Positions 11,548 through 23,949 of a stretch of DNA of 64,000 bases are shown here, in pieces. Position 1 is the stretch's first letter; every line of letters begins with the position of its first letter. The notes below the pieces were generated by a model. That model was not told where the DNA came from. It did not search any database and worked only from the letters and a program-made list of their open reading frames with translations. The stretch spans positions 295,672 through 359,671 of the forward strand of contig PUQB01000098.1 of the NCBI GenBank assembly GCA_003024785.1, given 5' to 3'. The translations under genes and the position numbers were made by a program. The stretch is from Selaginella tamariscina (Eukaryota > Streptophyta > Lycopodiopsida > Selaginellales > Selaginellaceae).

Positions 11548-14441
11548 GCACCTTTATCATCACAAAGCTCCTTGATTATCTTCTTGTCACCAAAGATGAC
11601 TGCCCAGTGTAAAGTTGTCCGGCCGGTGCTATTGCCCACATTGTTGGGATAGCCCTCTAACACCACCACATCTTTGCCTGTGTCTTTAGTCTGGTTGCTG
11701 TTCTACTCCTCTCTAGCTTCTGGTTCAGTTAGTGTTGATGTATGAAGTACTTCTGCCTTTTGCTCAACTCAGTAGAGACGTGCCATCCAGTAAGCCTGAG
11801 GTACATCATACACCATATGAACTTATCCATTGACCTCAGGTTGTTTCATTTATCCTCCGTTATCTTCTTTAGCTCAGAGTTGTCAATCATCGTTCTAAAG
11901 ATAATTCAGCTTGCAACAAATTATGTACCTGAGATGATCGCATGTGACTCATCAAGCGTCTTGCAAACTCTAAGCCTTTTTGTCCCCACTCTGTAGCACT
12001 CTTTTGAAACTGGACTCTAGTTGCTTATGAAGTTCCTCATTTTCTTCCATTACTGCCAAAAAAAAATCTTACCACACCGGCCTACTTTGGTCAGCATTGG
12101 CACTCATAGCAGCAAATTCCAACGGTCGAGATCGATGCAACAACTCCTGCACAAAATGTTTACCTTTTGTAGCTCATCTGCAAGTTTTGAAGATGTGGTA
12201 GCATTACCATAGGGAGACGAATCTCAGCGCACTGCAAGATCCAAAAGTTCGTCATCGAGATTCAAATGATCTTCAAGCAACTTCTGGATGTCATCTGTAA
12301 ATGGATTCAATACCCAAAAAGAACGTTCCTTGTTGTCAGGGTGATGACCTAGAACTGACCAGAACCAAGGCGCCAATTTTTCCTGTCTTTTACTTCCAAA
12401 TCAAATCGGTCCTTGTTGTTCTTTTCTAGTAACCAGTCAATAGCAGATGGGTTGGCATTCCATGCTGCATAATGTAAAGGACTAAGACTAGCCAAGCCCA
12501 TTAGCTTGTTGACATTGTAGTCGGTTCCAAGTGAATCACTTATGAGTCGTAAAACACCTTGAGTTGCACTTCGAGCAGCAAAAAATGTCACGCCTGCATT
12601 ATCACCTTTTTCTTAATTAAATATTGAACCAGCTCGTAGTGATCTAAAGGTGTTGCCCGTACCAATTTTTAACTTTGTTGACGTCGTTGCATGATGACAA
12701 CATTGTTTAAAAATATAAAGATCTCCTCCAATTGCAGCTGCATGAAGAGCAGTGTTACCTATGAACAATTCGTCAGGTGCCATAATATCTTTGATTTTGA
12801 CAGCTTCTTCAGTATTTTGATGGAGCAAAGCCTCCACCAAATACTTGTTTCTTACTTCACAAGCAATGTGCAGAGGCAACCCTTGTCAAGGATATCTGTA
12901 AAGTAATCTTATGAGCATCATTTCTAAATGGTGTAGTCAACATTTTAAAAATGTTTGTCACCACGTACAGCTGCACGAAGAAGAAAAAGGGTCTAGTTTC
13001 GTTTATCTTTCTTAAGAATCTCTTCTTTTGCTCTGTCACCAAGCTTCCATGAGCGTATTGAATACATTTCAATTGCTTTATGAAGTACCGTTTTACCTGA
13101 GATTTCTTCGTCAAGTATTCCATCTCGGGCATGTCCAGTTAGCTTCTATACATTTAATCTCAGGCATGTCCACCTAGCTTTCATAAGATTAAATTTACAA
13201 TGTCAACTCTACGACCATAAACGCTACATGAAGAACTGTCTCTCCCTACCTATTTTTCTCATTGATTGCTTGACGACCTAGCTTAGTCGTTGCAACCTTA
13301 TAATGTCAAGCTGACCATCGTGAACAAATTTATGAAGCACTGTGTCACCTTCAGAATCCTTCTCACATATCACACGCTATGCTTCGTTTCCAAACTTGCC
13401 AAACTTGCCAAGCAATACTAAGAGAATATCCTTCTCTCCATGGTAGGCAGCTACATGAAAACATTGCTGTCGTCCTTGTTTTTCTGCTGGTTTGCATCTT
13501 TAGAACCTTCATCTCCTAGTCTCTCTAAGAGAAACTCCAGAATGCTAACACCACCATTCCTAACAGCTGTAAGAAGGATGTGTTAACATAAATGTCTTTC
13601 TCACGATGAATTTCATAGTCATCACTCAACCTAGACATTCCTCACCTGTAGCAGCCAAATAAAGGACTGTTCTACCAGACTTATCTGTTTGAAGAATTTC
13701 ATCTTTGGCTTGATCGTGAAATTTATAGAGGAAGATCTCGATAGCCCTTAAATTACTGGCAGCGTGATGTAGAACTGTCATGTTTTCATCGTCCCCTCTG
13801 AAAATCACATCCTCAAGTTGATCCTCCAGAAAGTCATAAGCATCTCCACATCTTTCCTCAAAACAACCGTATGCGGCCAACTGCATCTGGTTGAAGGACT
13901 TGCTCGGTGGTGATAAGGTCAAAACAAAAATATGGAAGAATAGGCGTCGTACGACTTCAACGTGGTTATGTTGGTCCCAGTCATCGATTTGATGAGGTCG
14001 AGGTGTGTATGTAAGCTTGTAAACTGTGGAGCACTTTGTCGTACGATCCCTGTTTCGTCAAGCTGCACCGCCAGGTAAATTCTTCTAGTTCACCCGTATC
14101 TCTGTTTGCTTTTACAATAGGCTTTAACCGGATTGGAAAAGAACAGGAGGGATATCCTCGGATTGATCTCTATTTCCTGGTGGACTGTATTGTGGAGATT
14201 ATCAGTTGCAAACTTGGCAGTATCACCTAACTCGTGCTGGCAACATGAAGAACCGTGTCACCCCATACCAAATATCTTTGTTTTGACATTATCACCACCA
14301 AGCAAGTCCTTCGCCAAGCTTACATTGCTTGCACGGTCCAATGCCAACAGATCTGAAGAGTGGTTACTCTTAGTAAATATAAATGTTATATATGAGTAAT
14401 TAAATTATGGATATATTACCTTCTGAAATGTGGAGCATCAT
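11548..14441 (-). pseudogene. Ankyrin-repeat gene copy A, truncated
   Basis: This is a copy of the ankyrin/PGG genes at 24.8-29.0 and 35.3-39.4 kb. Its likely start is the ATG at 14441, next to a short first exon ending at a GTAATAT donor. Ankyrin signatures are visible in several frames: LHHAASNLRAIEIFLYK near 13720-13790, NTALHAAAIGGDLYIFKQC near 12700-12750, LSPLHYAAWN near 12460-12490, and the TALHWAVIFGDK-type block near 11580-11640. The PGG/transmembrane part is missing: homology stops near 11548 where copies B and C continue for almost 1 kb. Several N-terminal repeats are shortened and many frame changes occur. No continuous protein can be read. Confidence 0.75.
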
Positions 14442-14660
14442 GTGATTAATGAATTTGCAAAACGAGAGAATGTAACAAAACACTCTGATGAGAGACAAAT
14501 TGTTGCAATGAAACCTACTGATTATCACTGATGTGAAATTTTCAATAAGTTTAATTACCTCTCCACTATATCCCAATTTAAACTTCAAAGCTACTGTTGA
14601 ATCTCAAAGCACTGTTCAATGTCCAAATCTAAATTTCAAAGCTACTGTTCAAGATCTTTT
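14442..14660. promoter_or_regulatory. Conserved 5' region of ankyrin gene A
   Basis: This stretch is homologous to 28975-29230 and 39386-39625 upstream of copies B and C. Shared features are 'ttatcactgatgtga', the A/T-rich 'aataagttta' block and two 'aaatttcaaagctactgtt' motifs. It probably contains the shared promoter and 5' leader. I could not pick a TATA box with confidence. Confidence 0.45.
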
Positions 14661-14810
14661 ACCTTTTTTTTCTTAAAGTCTAGGACCCACTTTTATTGGG
14701 TGGTTATTTCTTTTCTTAAAGTTCTTTCTTTAAAAGTCTAAGACCCACTTTCCACTGGTACTGTGGTTAATACCCAATTTTCACTAGTTATGTTATTTGG
14801 CCCTTATATT

Positions 14811-15219
14811 ATTGCATATGTCCAATCAAGATCTTATGTATGCTCGTGTGTTTATTTAATACGCATACGAACATGTTTCTATTTACATAAGCAGATGCAT
14901 ACAGAATATTCGTTTATGTGCCACACACAGATATAGCTAGATAAACTATATAATTTACATTTACTGTATAAACTATGCGCTATATATAAAGTATCAAATC
15001 TACCCTGTTGTGCTATCTACTTGAATAATAATAGTTAAGTAAATAAAATAAAATCTATCACTCCTAATGAATTAATTGGCTCTCAACCTAGTTTAATTAA
15101 GAAAATTTCAACAATATAAATAATATATAAGTAAATCTCTGAGTAGACTTGTATATAAAATATGAAGCTAATATGACATTTATTTTTTTTTAATGGAAAA
15201 CGAAAACCCACAAGGCAAC

Positions 15220-15259
<40 letters not shown>

Positions 15260-15935
15260 CATAATATACACATATACATACATATAACATATCAACAGCA
15301 TTTTAAACTAGGTTGAGAGGCAATTAACATACATTTTAATATGCATTTTATATTATCAAAACAATATGTTAACAAAACAAATATATGTAGTGTGAAATAT
15401 CTACATGTATCCATGTACTACACATAGCATTCACACACACACATATAAACTAAACAATACGTAAACATATAAAATGTAAGCCTACACATATAGTGGACAA
15501 ACTAAATAAAATGTATATATTTACTTGCATATGTCCAATCAAGATATTGTTATGCTTGTGCGTTTATCTAATACGAATACGTACTGTACATGTTTACATT
15601 TACATAGGCAGATGCATGCATAATATTCGTTTATACACACAGATATAAACTATATAATCTGTAACTATATAGTTTACATATAGCTATATATAAAATATGA
15701 AATCTACCTGTTATGCTCTCTATTGTTGAATATTGCTTGTAAAAGTGCTATCTCATATAGCAAAAACTGTGTAAATACCTAAATAAATAAATAAATAATA
15801 ACTAATTAATAAATCAAAATTTTACTTTTGAATCAGGTGGTCGTACGAGCCCAAAGTTTGCAATAGTTCCCATTGAATTGATTGCCTCTCAACCTAGTTT
15901 AATTAAGAAAATGTCAACAATATAAATAATATACA
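14811..15935. repeat. Dispersed direct duplication (about 14811-15130 and 15526-15935)
   Basis: Two imperfect direct copies of the same AT-rich sequence. Both contain 'gcatatgtccaatcaagat', 'acataggcagatgcat' (first copy acataagcagatgcat) and 'cctagtttaattaagaaaat'. No gene is visible in either copy. The surrounding 14.66-16.39 kb is AT-rich and otherwise featureless. Confidence 0.7.
15219..15253. repeat. (AC)n microsatellite
   Basis: An uninterrupted run of about 17 AC units. It continues into short alternating AT/AC stretches to about 15290. Confidence 0.95.
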
Positions 15936-16865
15936 AACATATATAACGTAAGTCCATGACTAGACTGTATATAATAAATATGAAACTCACAAGTCAACCA
16001 AAATACAACCGTATGCTGGCAAAACTTAATAATTTTTTGTAGTAATCTATATATGACTAGACTTGTCCATAATATATAATGGAAAATGAAGGGTGTTTGC
16101 TAGCAGAAATTGAAACAATTAAATTTTATTTTATTTATAACATTTATAACATATGAATATTTGTAATGATATCAATTAAAGTATATATAAATTTCAGAAA
16201 ACTTAGTAATTTTGGAGATAGAACACATTCTTACGTAATTCTATGTTTATGTTTCTATTTATATTATTTTAACCTTTAATTTAAAATTTAAATATATTAG
16301 CATACAACATGTCAATGTTTATGCATATAGCTATACACATGTATGTGTTATCATTTTGTGTACATACGGTTGTATTATGTATTTGTATACAACTTACTGT
16401 ATTTGCTGGGTTTAGGACTTGGGGTGGCTGGTACTGTACTTGAAGTATTTGTTGTAGGGGGACTACAGAACAATAACTATAGTTATCACAATAATAAATT
16501 ATATATAGGAGAGAGAGATGTTATTCTATAACTTGATCAAAGTATATCCTAGTTTCACACGTTGATAACCATATGAAGACATAACACAAGTATACACTCA
16601 TACATAGGATACAATGTTTTATATTATGCTTTCTATATACATGATATATAATAACTGTATCGTTATATTAGCATAAACGACTGCCAATAGGAATGGATTC
16701 TGAGGAAACGAGTTGGCAGGAAATCTGCGTAATGATCCGGAATCTCACCAGTTAACTGGTTGTCTAAAACATTAAAGTCTCAATGTAAGAAGCCTCTCAA
16801 TGTAAGAAGCCTCTGTGAGAGTAAAGATGGAACAGTCCCTTCGAAGTTATTATGTGAAAAGCTTA

Positions 16866-16902
16866 CTGCCTTATTATATGGAATTATTTGCACCGGTTTT
16901 AT
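16866..16902 (+). repeat. Harbinger left TIR
   Basis: The first 36 bases match the complement of 23951-23986 with about five mismatches. Weaker similarity goes on to about 100 bp and includes a shared TTGTGCCACAT block. Confidence 0.9.
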
Positions 16903-17195
16903 CTCTCATCAAAAACCTTCCAAAAATCAGCAACGTGGACATAAGTTTATAAAAATTGTGCCACATCAAAAAGATTCTTTCACCATATAATAAGCACCAA
17001 CAGATTTATGCCGGTTTTTTAGTAGTCCTAATTATTTACTACCCGCTCTTCATCAATGCATTGACTCAACCTACAACTGACCACAATTCACAGCTTGAGG
17101 GAAAAAGCTTAGCAACAAGTGCGACACTTGAGGAGCTGACGCCGTGGTAGTGTGCACATGCAACTCAGATTTGCTGGGATAGAATAGTAGATGCA

Positions 17196-18546
17196 ATGGG
17201 TACCCCATGGCCATTTGAAGCTACATTCAATGTTGAAGAGGAAGAGAATGATGTACCTCAGCATCAAACACTTCATATGTTGAGCTCTAACCGACAGCGA
17301 GCTGCAGCAGTCTCTGCTAGTATGTTGTGCGGGTTGGCTTTGGAAAACGTACTCCGAATTGCTATCGTAGCAGATGCCACTTCAGGGCATTTGCGAAATC
17401 AGTGGGTTCGAGACAGGTTGTTACTAAACACGGGCTCATGGGAGAGAGATGTCTACCCTTTCTATAGTGCAGAGGAGTTTTGGATGATCTTCAGGATGAC
17501 CAAAGACACGTTCGAATGGTTTTGCATGGATGTGTTCAAGTCATTTGGCTTTGAGGGCCAGAAGGGCCCGAACTGGAGGGTGATGTCTCTTCAAAGGAGA
17601 GTTGCCATCTTCTTTGCTCGACTTGCATCTGGTGCTTCTGAGTCCACCATTGGCCAGCAATTCCATTGTGATCAAAGCACTGTCAACGTGATAGTGCACG
17701 AGGGGTTGCGCATCATCAAAGAACATTGGTCAGACTTGTTCCTTGCATGGCCAGTTGGTGAGGAGGCCAGAAGAATCAGTGAGGCTTTTGAAGAGTATCG
17801 TGGCTTCCCAAATGTAATAGCTGCAATTGATGGCACGCACATCCCCATCCAAAAGCCAAGTTTAGGGGACATGAGTACTTTAACTATAAGCAGTTCCACT
17901 CAATCAACTGCTTGGCTGCGGTGGACTTGTCAGGTCGTTTTCTTTCCTTAGACATCGGGGTATGTGGCTCATTTCATGACAATCGTGTTTTGAAAATGTC
18001 CAACTTGGGCCGCAGGATTGAAAGCGGACAGCTCCAACAACAAGGATATTGGCTACTTGGTGATACAGCCTTTCATCCTCCAAAGTCCTGGATGATGTGT
18101 CGTACAAGAGGGAGCGTGGACAACTTTCTCCACAACAAAGGCACTTCAACTATGTGTTGAGTGCAACACGAATTATCGTGGAGAGAACTTTTGGACAATT
18201 GAAGGGAAGGTGGCGCATCCTATTATCAAGGATGCAGTCAGATTTGGACACTATTGTGCAAATGGTTGGTGTGTGTTGTACCTTGCACAACATGCTTCTC
18301 CATAGGAATGAGCCAGTGGACATGTGCTGGATTGAGCAACAACGAACTGTCCTTGCTGCAGTAAGAGCTGCTCGAACTGGCCAGAGTTCAGAGCAAGTCA
18401 TTGCAACTGCTGGGTTAAATGAACTAGATGCTGCTGCCATTAGGACAGAGGCGGAGTTCCTAGCACGCTTCAACAACGATGAGGATAACAATGCACAAAC
18501 TGGATGGGACAACAATGCACAAACTGGATGGGACGACGGATCATAG
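17196..18546 (+). pseudogene. Harbinger transposase (DDE_Tnp_4 / HARBI1-like), frameshifted
   Basis: This is the transposase that would cut and paste the surrounding element. An N-terminal helical segment (RDVYPFYSAEEFWMIFRMT) is followed by a helix-turn-helix-like region (SESTIGQQFHCDQSTVNVIV). The catalytic triad is visible: AAIDGTHI (first Asp, about 17820), LLGDTAFHP (second Asp, about 18060) and IIVERTFGQLKGRW (Glu, about 18180). The C-terminal VGVCCTLHNMLLH block is typical. The frame changes twice, near 17868 (after IQKPS) and near 18090 (between AFHPPKSW and YKRERGQLSPQQ). The start at 17196 is the best ATG. A direct repeat near the C-terminus duplicates NNAQTGWD. The protein would be about 450 residues, normal for the family. 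Confidence 0.88.
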
Positions 18547-18629
18547 GAGACAGCAGAGCACATAAGGATAGCCTTTCTCAGAGTTTTTGGGAGCTGAAAA
18601 TGATGCAAAATCGTAACTGTTGAGGTGAA

Positions 18630-20460
18630 TGTCAGAGTTTTAACCCAAAGGGCCAACACGTGGCAACACGTGGCTGCCAGATGGCCATTTGGCGTCATCA
18701 CCCTGTGTGAGCAACGCTAAGTTTCCAAGAACAACCCAACGACCCCTAGTTTAGACTCTAATGCCCAATGGACAAGAGACTTAGGGTTTAGCCTAAGTCT
18801 CCCTAGAATGTCTGCCCCCAGAACCCTTGAGGGATAACCCTAGTTGACTTAGGGTTTAGCCTAAGTCTCCCTAGAGTGTCTACCCCCAAAACCCTTGAGG
18901 GATAACCCTAGTTGACTTAGGGTCTTTGCCCTAGAAGACCTAGACAGGCTCATGCCCTAACCCCCATCAAGGAGACGTGTGTTCCACACATACCCCTGGA
19001 CAGAGCTAAGGCATTGTCACTTACCCCTTGAGGAATCACCCTCATCCAAGAGTACAACCCTTTAGGGCGACAAGGGCTACCCTGAACCACGACTAAACCC
19101 TAAGGGTTTGAGTGGCCAAGTTATACCCTAGACCTAGGGCTAGTACTTAGTGAGGACACGAGTGTGCGCCGTAGGCGGACACGAGTGTTCTGTTAAGCAA
19201 ACTCCCTAAGGCTAGGTTTGGGATAACCCTAAGCACATGACCTTGCGAGTGCCTCACAAAAGGGCTCCTGCTAACACGCTTAGGTTGTTCAACCCTTGAA
19301 TTCTAAGGAGAACACTCCCCTAGCCAAGTGTGTCAAAGCACACCTAGTTATGAGACCTAACCTCCCTTGAGCGGATGCCCAAGGCTTAGCACCCTAGTGC
19401 AAGCACAAGCATGTCTATTTACTAAGGTATCCAACCCCTTGGCGACAAGCCCATGACATAACCCCAAAGGGCGTGTCTCAGGTGTTGCACCATGTGACGT
19501 TTAGCCCAGTGTCACATCTCCATGTGACACTGCCTTCCCGATGTGGGCTATCATGCCATAGCCCTTAGATTCAAGAGTTGCACCAAGTACCACAGACGTG
19601 GCTCCTAAATGCCAACTCTAGAACCCCTCAATGAACCCTCAGGAACCAGGTAACATGAACATGTCAAACAAGATCCCACGCCCACAGTTGGACAAGGACA
19701 CGGATGTGCCTTGCTTGGCCGTGAGTGCTACACCTAGCTTGACGTGGAGGAGGACTGGAGACAAGCCTCAACCTCTGCCTCTTGGAACGTGCATTGCGAC
19801 AAGACCTCCCAGGCATGGATTCGCCAACGTTAAGGGTAAGCTACCCCGAAGGTGGGACGTACCCCTGGCATCTGGAAGTTAGGGCGGCACAACAGAGGGT
19901 TGTACCTTAACGACACAAGCTGAAGCTTGCACCGGCAGAAAGAGCAACGAACTCATTCATGAACCCAGGAGCTCTCCTACGTATACTCTACCTTATTTAT
20001 GTGACGGAGCCCCCCCCCCCTCTTTTCCTGTTTGTATTAGTGGGCTGGCACTGAATTTAGCCCCTTAGACAAATTAGCAATATGAGCTTATAACTCACCC
20101 TTACTCCTACCCCTAAACCCTACCCAAGGGGGTGGGGTTTTAGGGCGTGGGTTAGGGCAACCCTAGGGTTAGGTCAACCCTAGGGGTGTCCTAACCCTAC
20201 TTAACACGCCGAACTCATCTACAAAGACCAATCAGCCTATTCGGGACGTCAAAATTGGGGGTGGGTTTCTAGAAGGTAAGTTCTAGCTTCGCTTAGAGTT
20301 TCCTGCAAATACCTAATGACCCGGCCGGACCATCACCAGATACCCAAGTGCACTAAGCAGGCTTGTTTCCTACTACATCTAGGGTCCATCAACATAGTAC
20401 AATAGGTAACAACAGTCAACGTCCAAAGTAAAGGGTCGAGTCATAGTAAAAACTATGACA
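18630..20460 (-). mobile_element. Solo LTR nested in the Harbinger element
   Basis: An 1831-bp LTR of the same family as 4154-5764. Its plus-strand termini are TGTCAGAGTTTT and AAAACTATGACA, and it is flanked by a perfect 5-bp target duplication GTGAA (18625-18629 and 20461-20465). No internal region is present, so this is a product of LTR-LTR recombination. The orientation is minus, by comparison with the element at the window start. Confidence 0.93.
18781..18916. repeat. 68-bp tandem duplication inside the solo LTR
   Basis: Two adjacent 68-bp units (18781-18848 and 18849-18916) start TTAGGGTTTAGCCTAAGTCT and end ACCCTAGTTGAC, with four or fewer differences. They explain part of the length excess over the LTR at 4154-5764. 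Confidence 0.9.
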
Positions 20461-21045
20461 GTGAAGCTAGCTATATATGCTATAAAATATAAAACCTTAA
20501 GATAATTCGAGAAAAGGGTTTATTATATTTGTAAAATGCGTTACAATGCCCTAATTATGAAGAAGCAGGGAATATGTGAAGAAGACGCCTTCGACGATGT
20601 GCAGAAGAAGAAGAGGGAGAATTCAGAGAAGCAAGCAAGAAATCCTTAGATTTTAAGGAATCCGGAAATAAGCGGCAAGGGATATTGTCGGGCATTTGTG
20701 CGCTCTTCCTTGAGTGTGGAGTAAATTCAACTAGATTACAGGTTTTACACAATTCTTTAGATGTACATGTATTAATTTTACACAATTCTTTGGATGTATA
20801 CATGTATAACTTTATACAATCATGTATATACATGTAGATATAAACTGCTTATATGAATATGTATGTGTATATGTGTGTAGATGTGTATGTATCTACATAA
20901 ACAGATTCTTAAGATTTCAAAGATGGACCAGCACATGTGTGTATATTTCACACACACACACGTGTGTGTGTGTGTTGTGTGTGAGTGTGTGGGTTTGTGT
21001 GGGGGGGTTTGTGTGCACTAAGTTCTATTTCTGTTTTTATATAGC

Positions 21046-21550
21046 CATCAGTATCTATTGGCTAGACTTGTACAAGAACTACGGAGAACACAATTTGTTG
21101 TAGATGGACTTCACGTTGATGAAAACGCTAGAAAGGTAATATCATATGTTAATTTAATCACTAATATCAGTATTTATATACTATAATAATCAATTAAATA
21201 TAATTTATTTTAATATAATCCATTTGTTTAATAACATAGATGTACAATGTTATATTTAAACAGGGAGGTACACAACCGACATGTTTATGGGAATATGCCA
21301 TCTTCAAGACCGGCCGTACAGAGAATAGACATCAAGGTGAGTCATGTGGTATGTATACGTGCATACACAAGTATATTATTAATTTTTTTTTTTCAGGTTT
21401 ATCCAAGAAATGTATATGCTTTTGCTCTACTTGCTTTCACGGGGAATGATGTTCTCAATAGAAAGTAAGTTAATAATAATAATAGTAAAAATAATAATAA
21501 TATATGTTCTATATAAATTGCAGGATTAGATTTTTGGCTAGTATGTATAC
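21046..21550 (+). pseudogene. Captured DNA polymerase lambda-like fragment
   Basis: Four short exon-like segments resemble the C-terminal part of plant family-X DNA polymerase (Pol lambda). They are LARLVQELRRTQFVVDGLHV (21046-21136), YGNMPSSRPAVQRIDIK (to about 21333), VYPRNVYAFALLAFTGNDV (21397-21464) and IRFLAS (from 21524). The RIDIKVYPR and TGNDVLNR blocks are hallmarks of the family. GT-AG introns between the pieces are retained, so this came from genomic DNA, not from a cDNA. The palm active site and the N-terminal BRCT domain are absent. It lies between the solo LTR and the Myb-like gene, within the Harbinger TIRs, and is best read as transduplicated host sequence. Confidence 0.75.
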
Positions 21551-22190
21551 GTGCAGCTCGTTGTCTCTTCTTGTACTCCGGTACCGGAATGCCGGTGTCC
21601 GAGATAAAAACCATACAAGCTGGAAGCTACAGAAGCACCGTTTCGGAAGACTCCACTCATGGAAGTGTGAAACTCGGTGACTTGTACGCTGATGAGGAAC
21701 GTGATATACTGATGGAGCTCAAGCTTCCATTACTGGAACACGAAATGGATACTGGACGTCGGATGTACGTACACAGATCCAGTCCACCATCAGATACACA
21801 CTGCTTCACGGAAGCTTGCAGTGTCTCGGCCTGTATTCGTGAGTGCCAAGCCTTCAGAAGTGAGCCTTGAGGTAGACAGACAGATAAACAGGTTAGCGGC
21901 CGGTAAGGCGATTACGGACTCCGGTTCACTAGCGAAACCGGCGATATTGAGTCGGCCAGGAACCTGTTGAACTCGTGCCAGAGTTTGATACGAACTCGGC
22001 TGCAGTAAGGGCCGGGGATAAGCTCTCTAAGGCGCTCGAGGAGGAGCTGGGAGAGATACAGACTAGGCTAGAGAAGCAGGCAGATGTACGAGTCGTCGGT
22101 AAGGCGTATATCTTATCAGCACAAAGCTCGCACCTTACACAGAGGGCTACTACCAGAGGATACTCTATTAAGTTTTTTGAATATAATACA
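21551..22190 (+). pseudogene. Captured WAV3-like (RING/VWA E3 ligase) fragment
   Basis: This matches the C-terminal region of plant VWA/RING proteins of the WAV3 type, putative ubiquitin ligases. Blocks seen in order: IQAGSYRSTVSEDSTHGSVK then LGDLYADEERDILMELKLP (21610-21735), SLEVDRQINRLAAGKAI (about 21870-21915), and ELGEIQTRLEKQ leading to YILSAQSSHLTQRATTRGYS (22040-22170). RING and VWA domains are missing and the frame changes between blocks. It follows the polymerase fragment directly, although the two belong to unrelated host genes. This indicates joining during or after capture by the transposon. Confidence 0.75.
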
Positions 22191-22310
22191 ACAAACAATG
22201 TGTTAATCTCGAATGTCTTCCTTTATACTTAAAATTATTTACGAACTATGGTACCTACAAGCAGCTATCATAGTGAAACTATTCTTTTACTTCTTCCTCC
22301 TGAAGCATGA

Positions 22311-23845
22311 TTAATTGAGCTGCAATCTTTCTTGCTGGTCCAATTGGTAGTCCAAGGCCCTCACAACGTCTTCTTCCTTTAAATAGCGAAGATTATCCCA
22401 ATTCACACATCCAACAGCGAAGTTCTTTGCCCACTCTTTCATCCCCAGAGACTCCAGCCACTGTTCCACCCTCGTGTCACAAGGATTCTCCATTGGAGTC
22501 TCTGTTATTACAAATCACCGATTAACTTTAATAAATGAGCACCTTGTACATACCTAGACGTGATGAGCCTCCAGAGGATAGTACCTCAAGAATCTGCTTC
22601 TGGAAGGCCTGGTTGCTCTCATGGACGTCTTGCAAAGCCTGCTGAAGGGGGTTGAACTCTTCATTGAATCTAGAACCAGACCGGCGCATTCGCTTCCCGC
22701 CCAATCCTGATTCCTGGCCTGCTGTCTTAGTAGAACAAGTTGAACCACGTGCTCCTCCAGAATCACTTTGGTACCGACTGTGACAGACAACTTTTGGTTG
22801 GTGGTGCATGACTTGATGGATCTCCATCATAATAGGGTCGTCAATAGCTATGGTTGTCACACCTTCGACTTCATTTCCGTCTCCAAATCCACTCTGGCTT
22901 AAATGCTTCTTCAACTCCAACTGGTAGCGCTTGTACTCGTTGTCCCACTTATCTCTGTAGCTCTGCCATTCTCGTCGTGGAAAGCCCTTCGCAACCATCT
23001 TTGCTTGTATCCGCACCCAAAATTCTTGATGTGGACTGTTCCTTGTGAATTTGGAATGCATCTCTAGGCGAAACTGGACTAGCTGACTTAGCTCTTCTTC
23101 GGTGAACCGCCTCCAAGCAACTGCCTCTTCCATGTTGTTCCCGGCTCCTTGCTGCTCAGCTGTTCTTCATGGCCTGTTGAAGTCTGTTTTCGTTTTCGTG
23201 TTGTTGTGGTCACACGTCCTCGGCCACGTCCTTTTCTTGCCTCTGTCCCTCTTCCTTGGCCACGACCCCTTCCTCTTGATGCAATCGGACTAGCCTCATT
23301 AGGCGCCATTGCTACTGAGTGGAAGGCTGGGATTGACTCAGAGTTTAAAGGAGAGAATTGGTAGCAGGTGCTGTGAAATCTATGGCTGATGCCATAGTGC
23401 TTCCAGTTGTAGCAATATTGTTGGACCTGTTGTTGTCCTAGCGATGCCATGGTGTTCACTGTTGTTGAATGGAGGCAAACGTTTGATGCTCTAGCCCAAG
23501 AACCCAGCAAGTCAGTGGAGCTAGAGGTCATTGCTGCTGCTTCTCCTGCCAAAGGAATGTATGCCATCTGTTGCACACTTGCATACCTGCATATGATGGT
23601 GAAGCTGCTCGTGGAGAGCTAGGTGCCATAGATAGCAATGAAGGGCGGTATGGTGGTGGAGGCGATGGAGTCCACTCACCAGCTTGTGTCTCGATTAGAT
23701 CTTCTTCCATCTCCTCTGAACTCTGGCACTCTAGGGTATTGGTCAATGTTTTCTGGTCAACTTCATAAATATCGTGAAAGAACAAGAATCCCTTCTCTCT
23801 CGACGCCTCAAGGGCGTCGAGAATGGGATGATTTATAAGGTGCAA
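22311..23845 (-). pseudogene. Harbinger ORF2: Myb/SANT-like protein with C-terminal SAM domain
   Basis: This is the accessory DNA-binding protein expected in PIF/Harbinger elements, where it helps the transposase bind TIRs and enter the nucleus. The core is a Myb/SANT-like (trihelix) domain: WRRFTEEELSQLVQFRLEMH through EFWVRIQAKM to YRDKWDNEYKRY (23110-22925). Upstream lies a basic GRGRGQGRG stretch and a Ser/Pro-rich N-terminus (EMEEDLIETQAGEWTPSPPPP) split by frame changes near 23570 and 23115. After a GT-AG intron (22502-22553) a last exon encodes a SAM-like domain: VEQWLESLGMKEWAKNF, then YLKEEDVVRAL, stopping at 22311. The splice keeps phase. It points toward the transposase gene (convergent), the normal Harbinger arrangement. 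The SAM fusion is not the usual form. Confidence 0.78.
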
Positions 23846-23949
23846 TTATTGCAGAGAGAAGGTGTCACATAAGCCTTCACTCTCCTAATCAGCATTGCCT
23901 ATGTGGCACAAGAATTCTTTACAAATCCCTTACACATACGTCAACTTTT

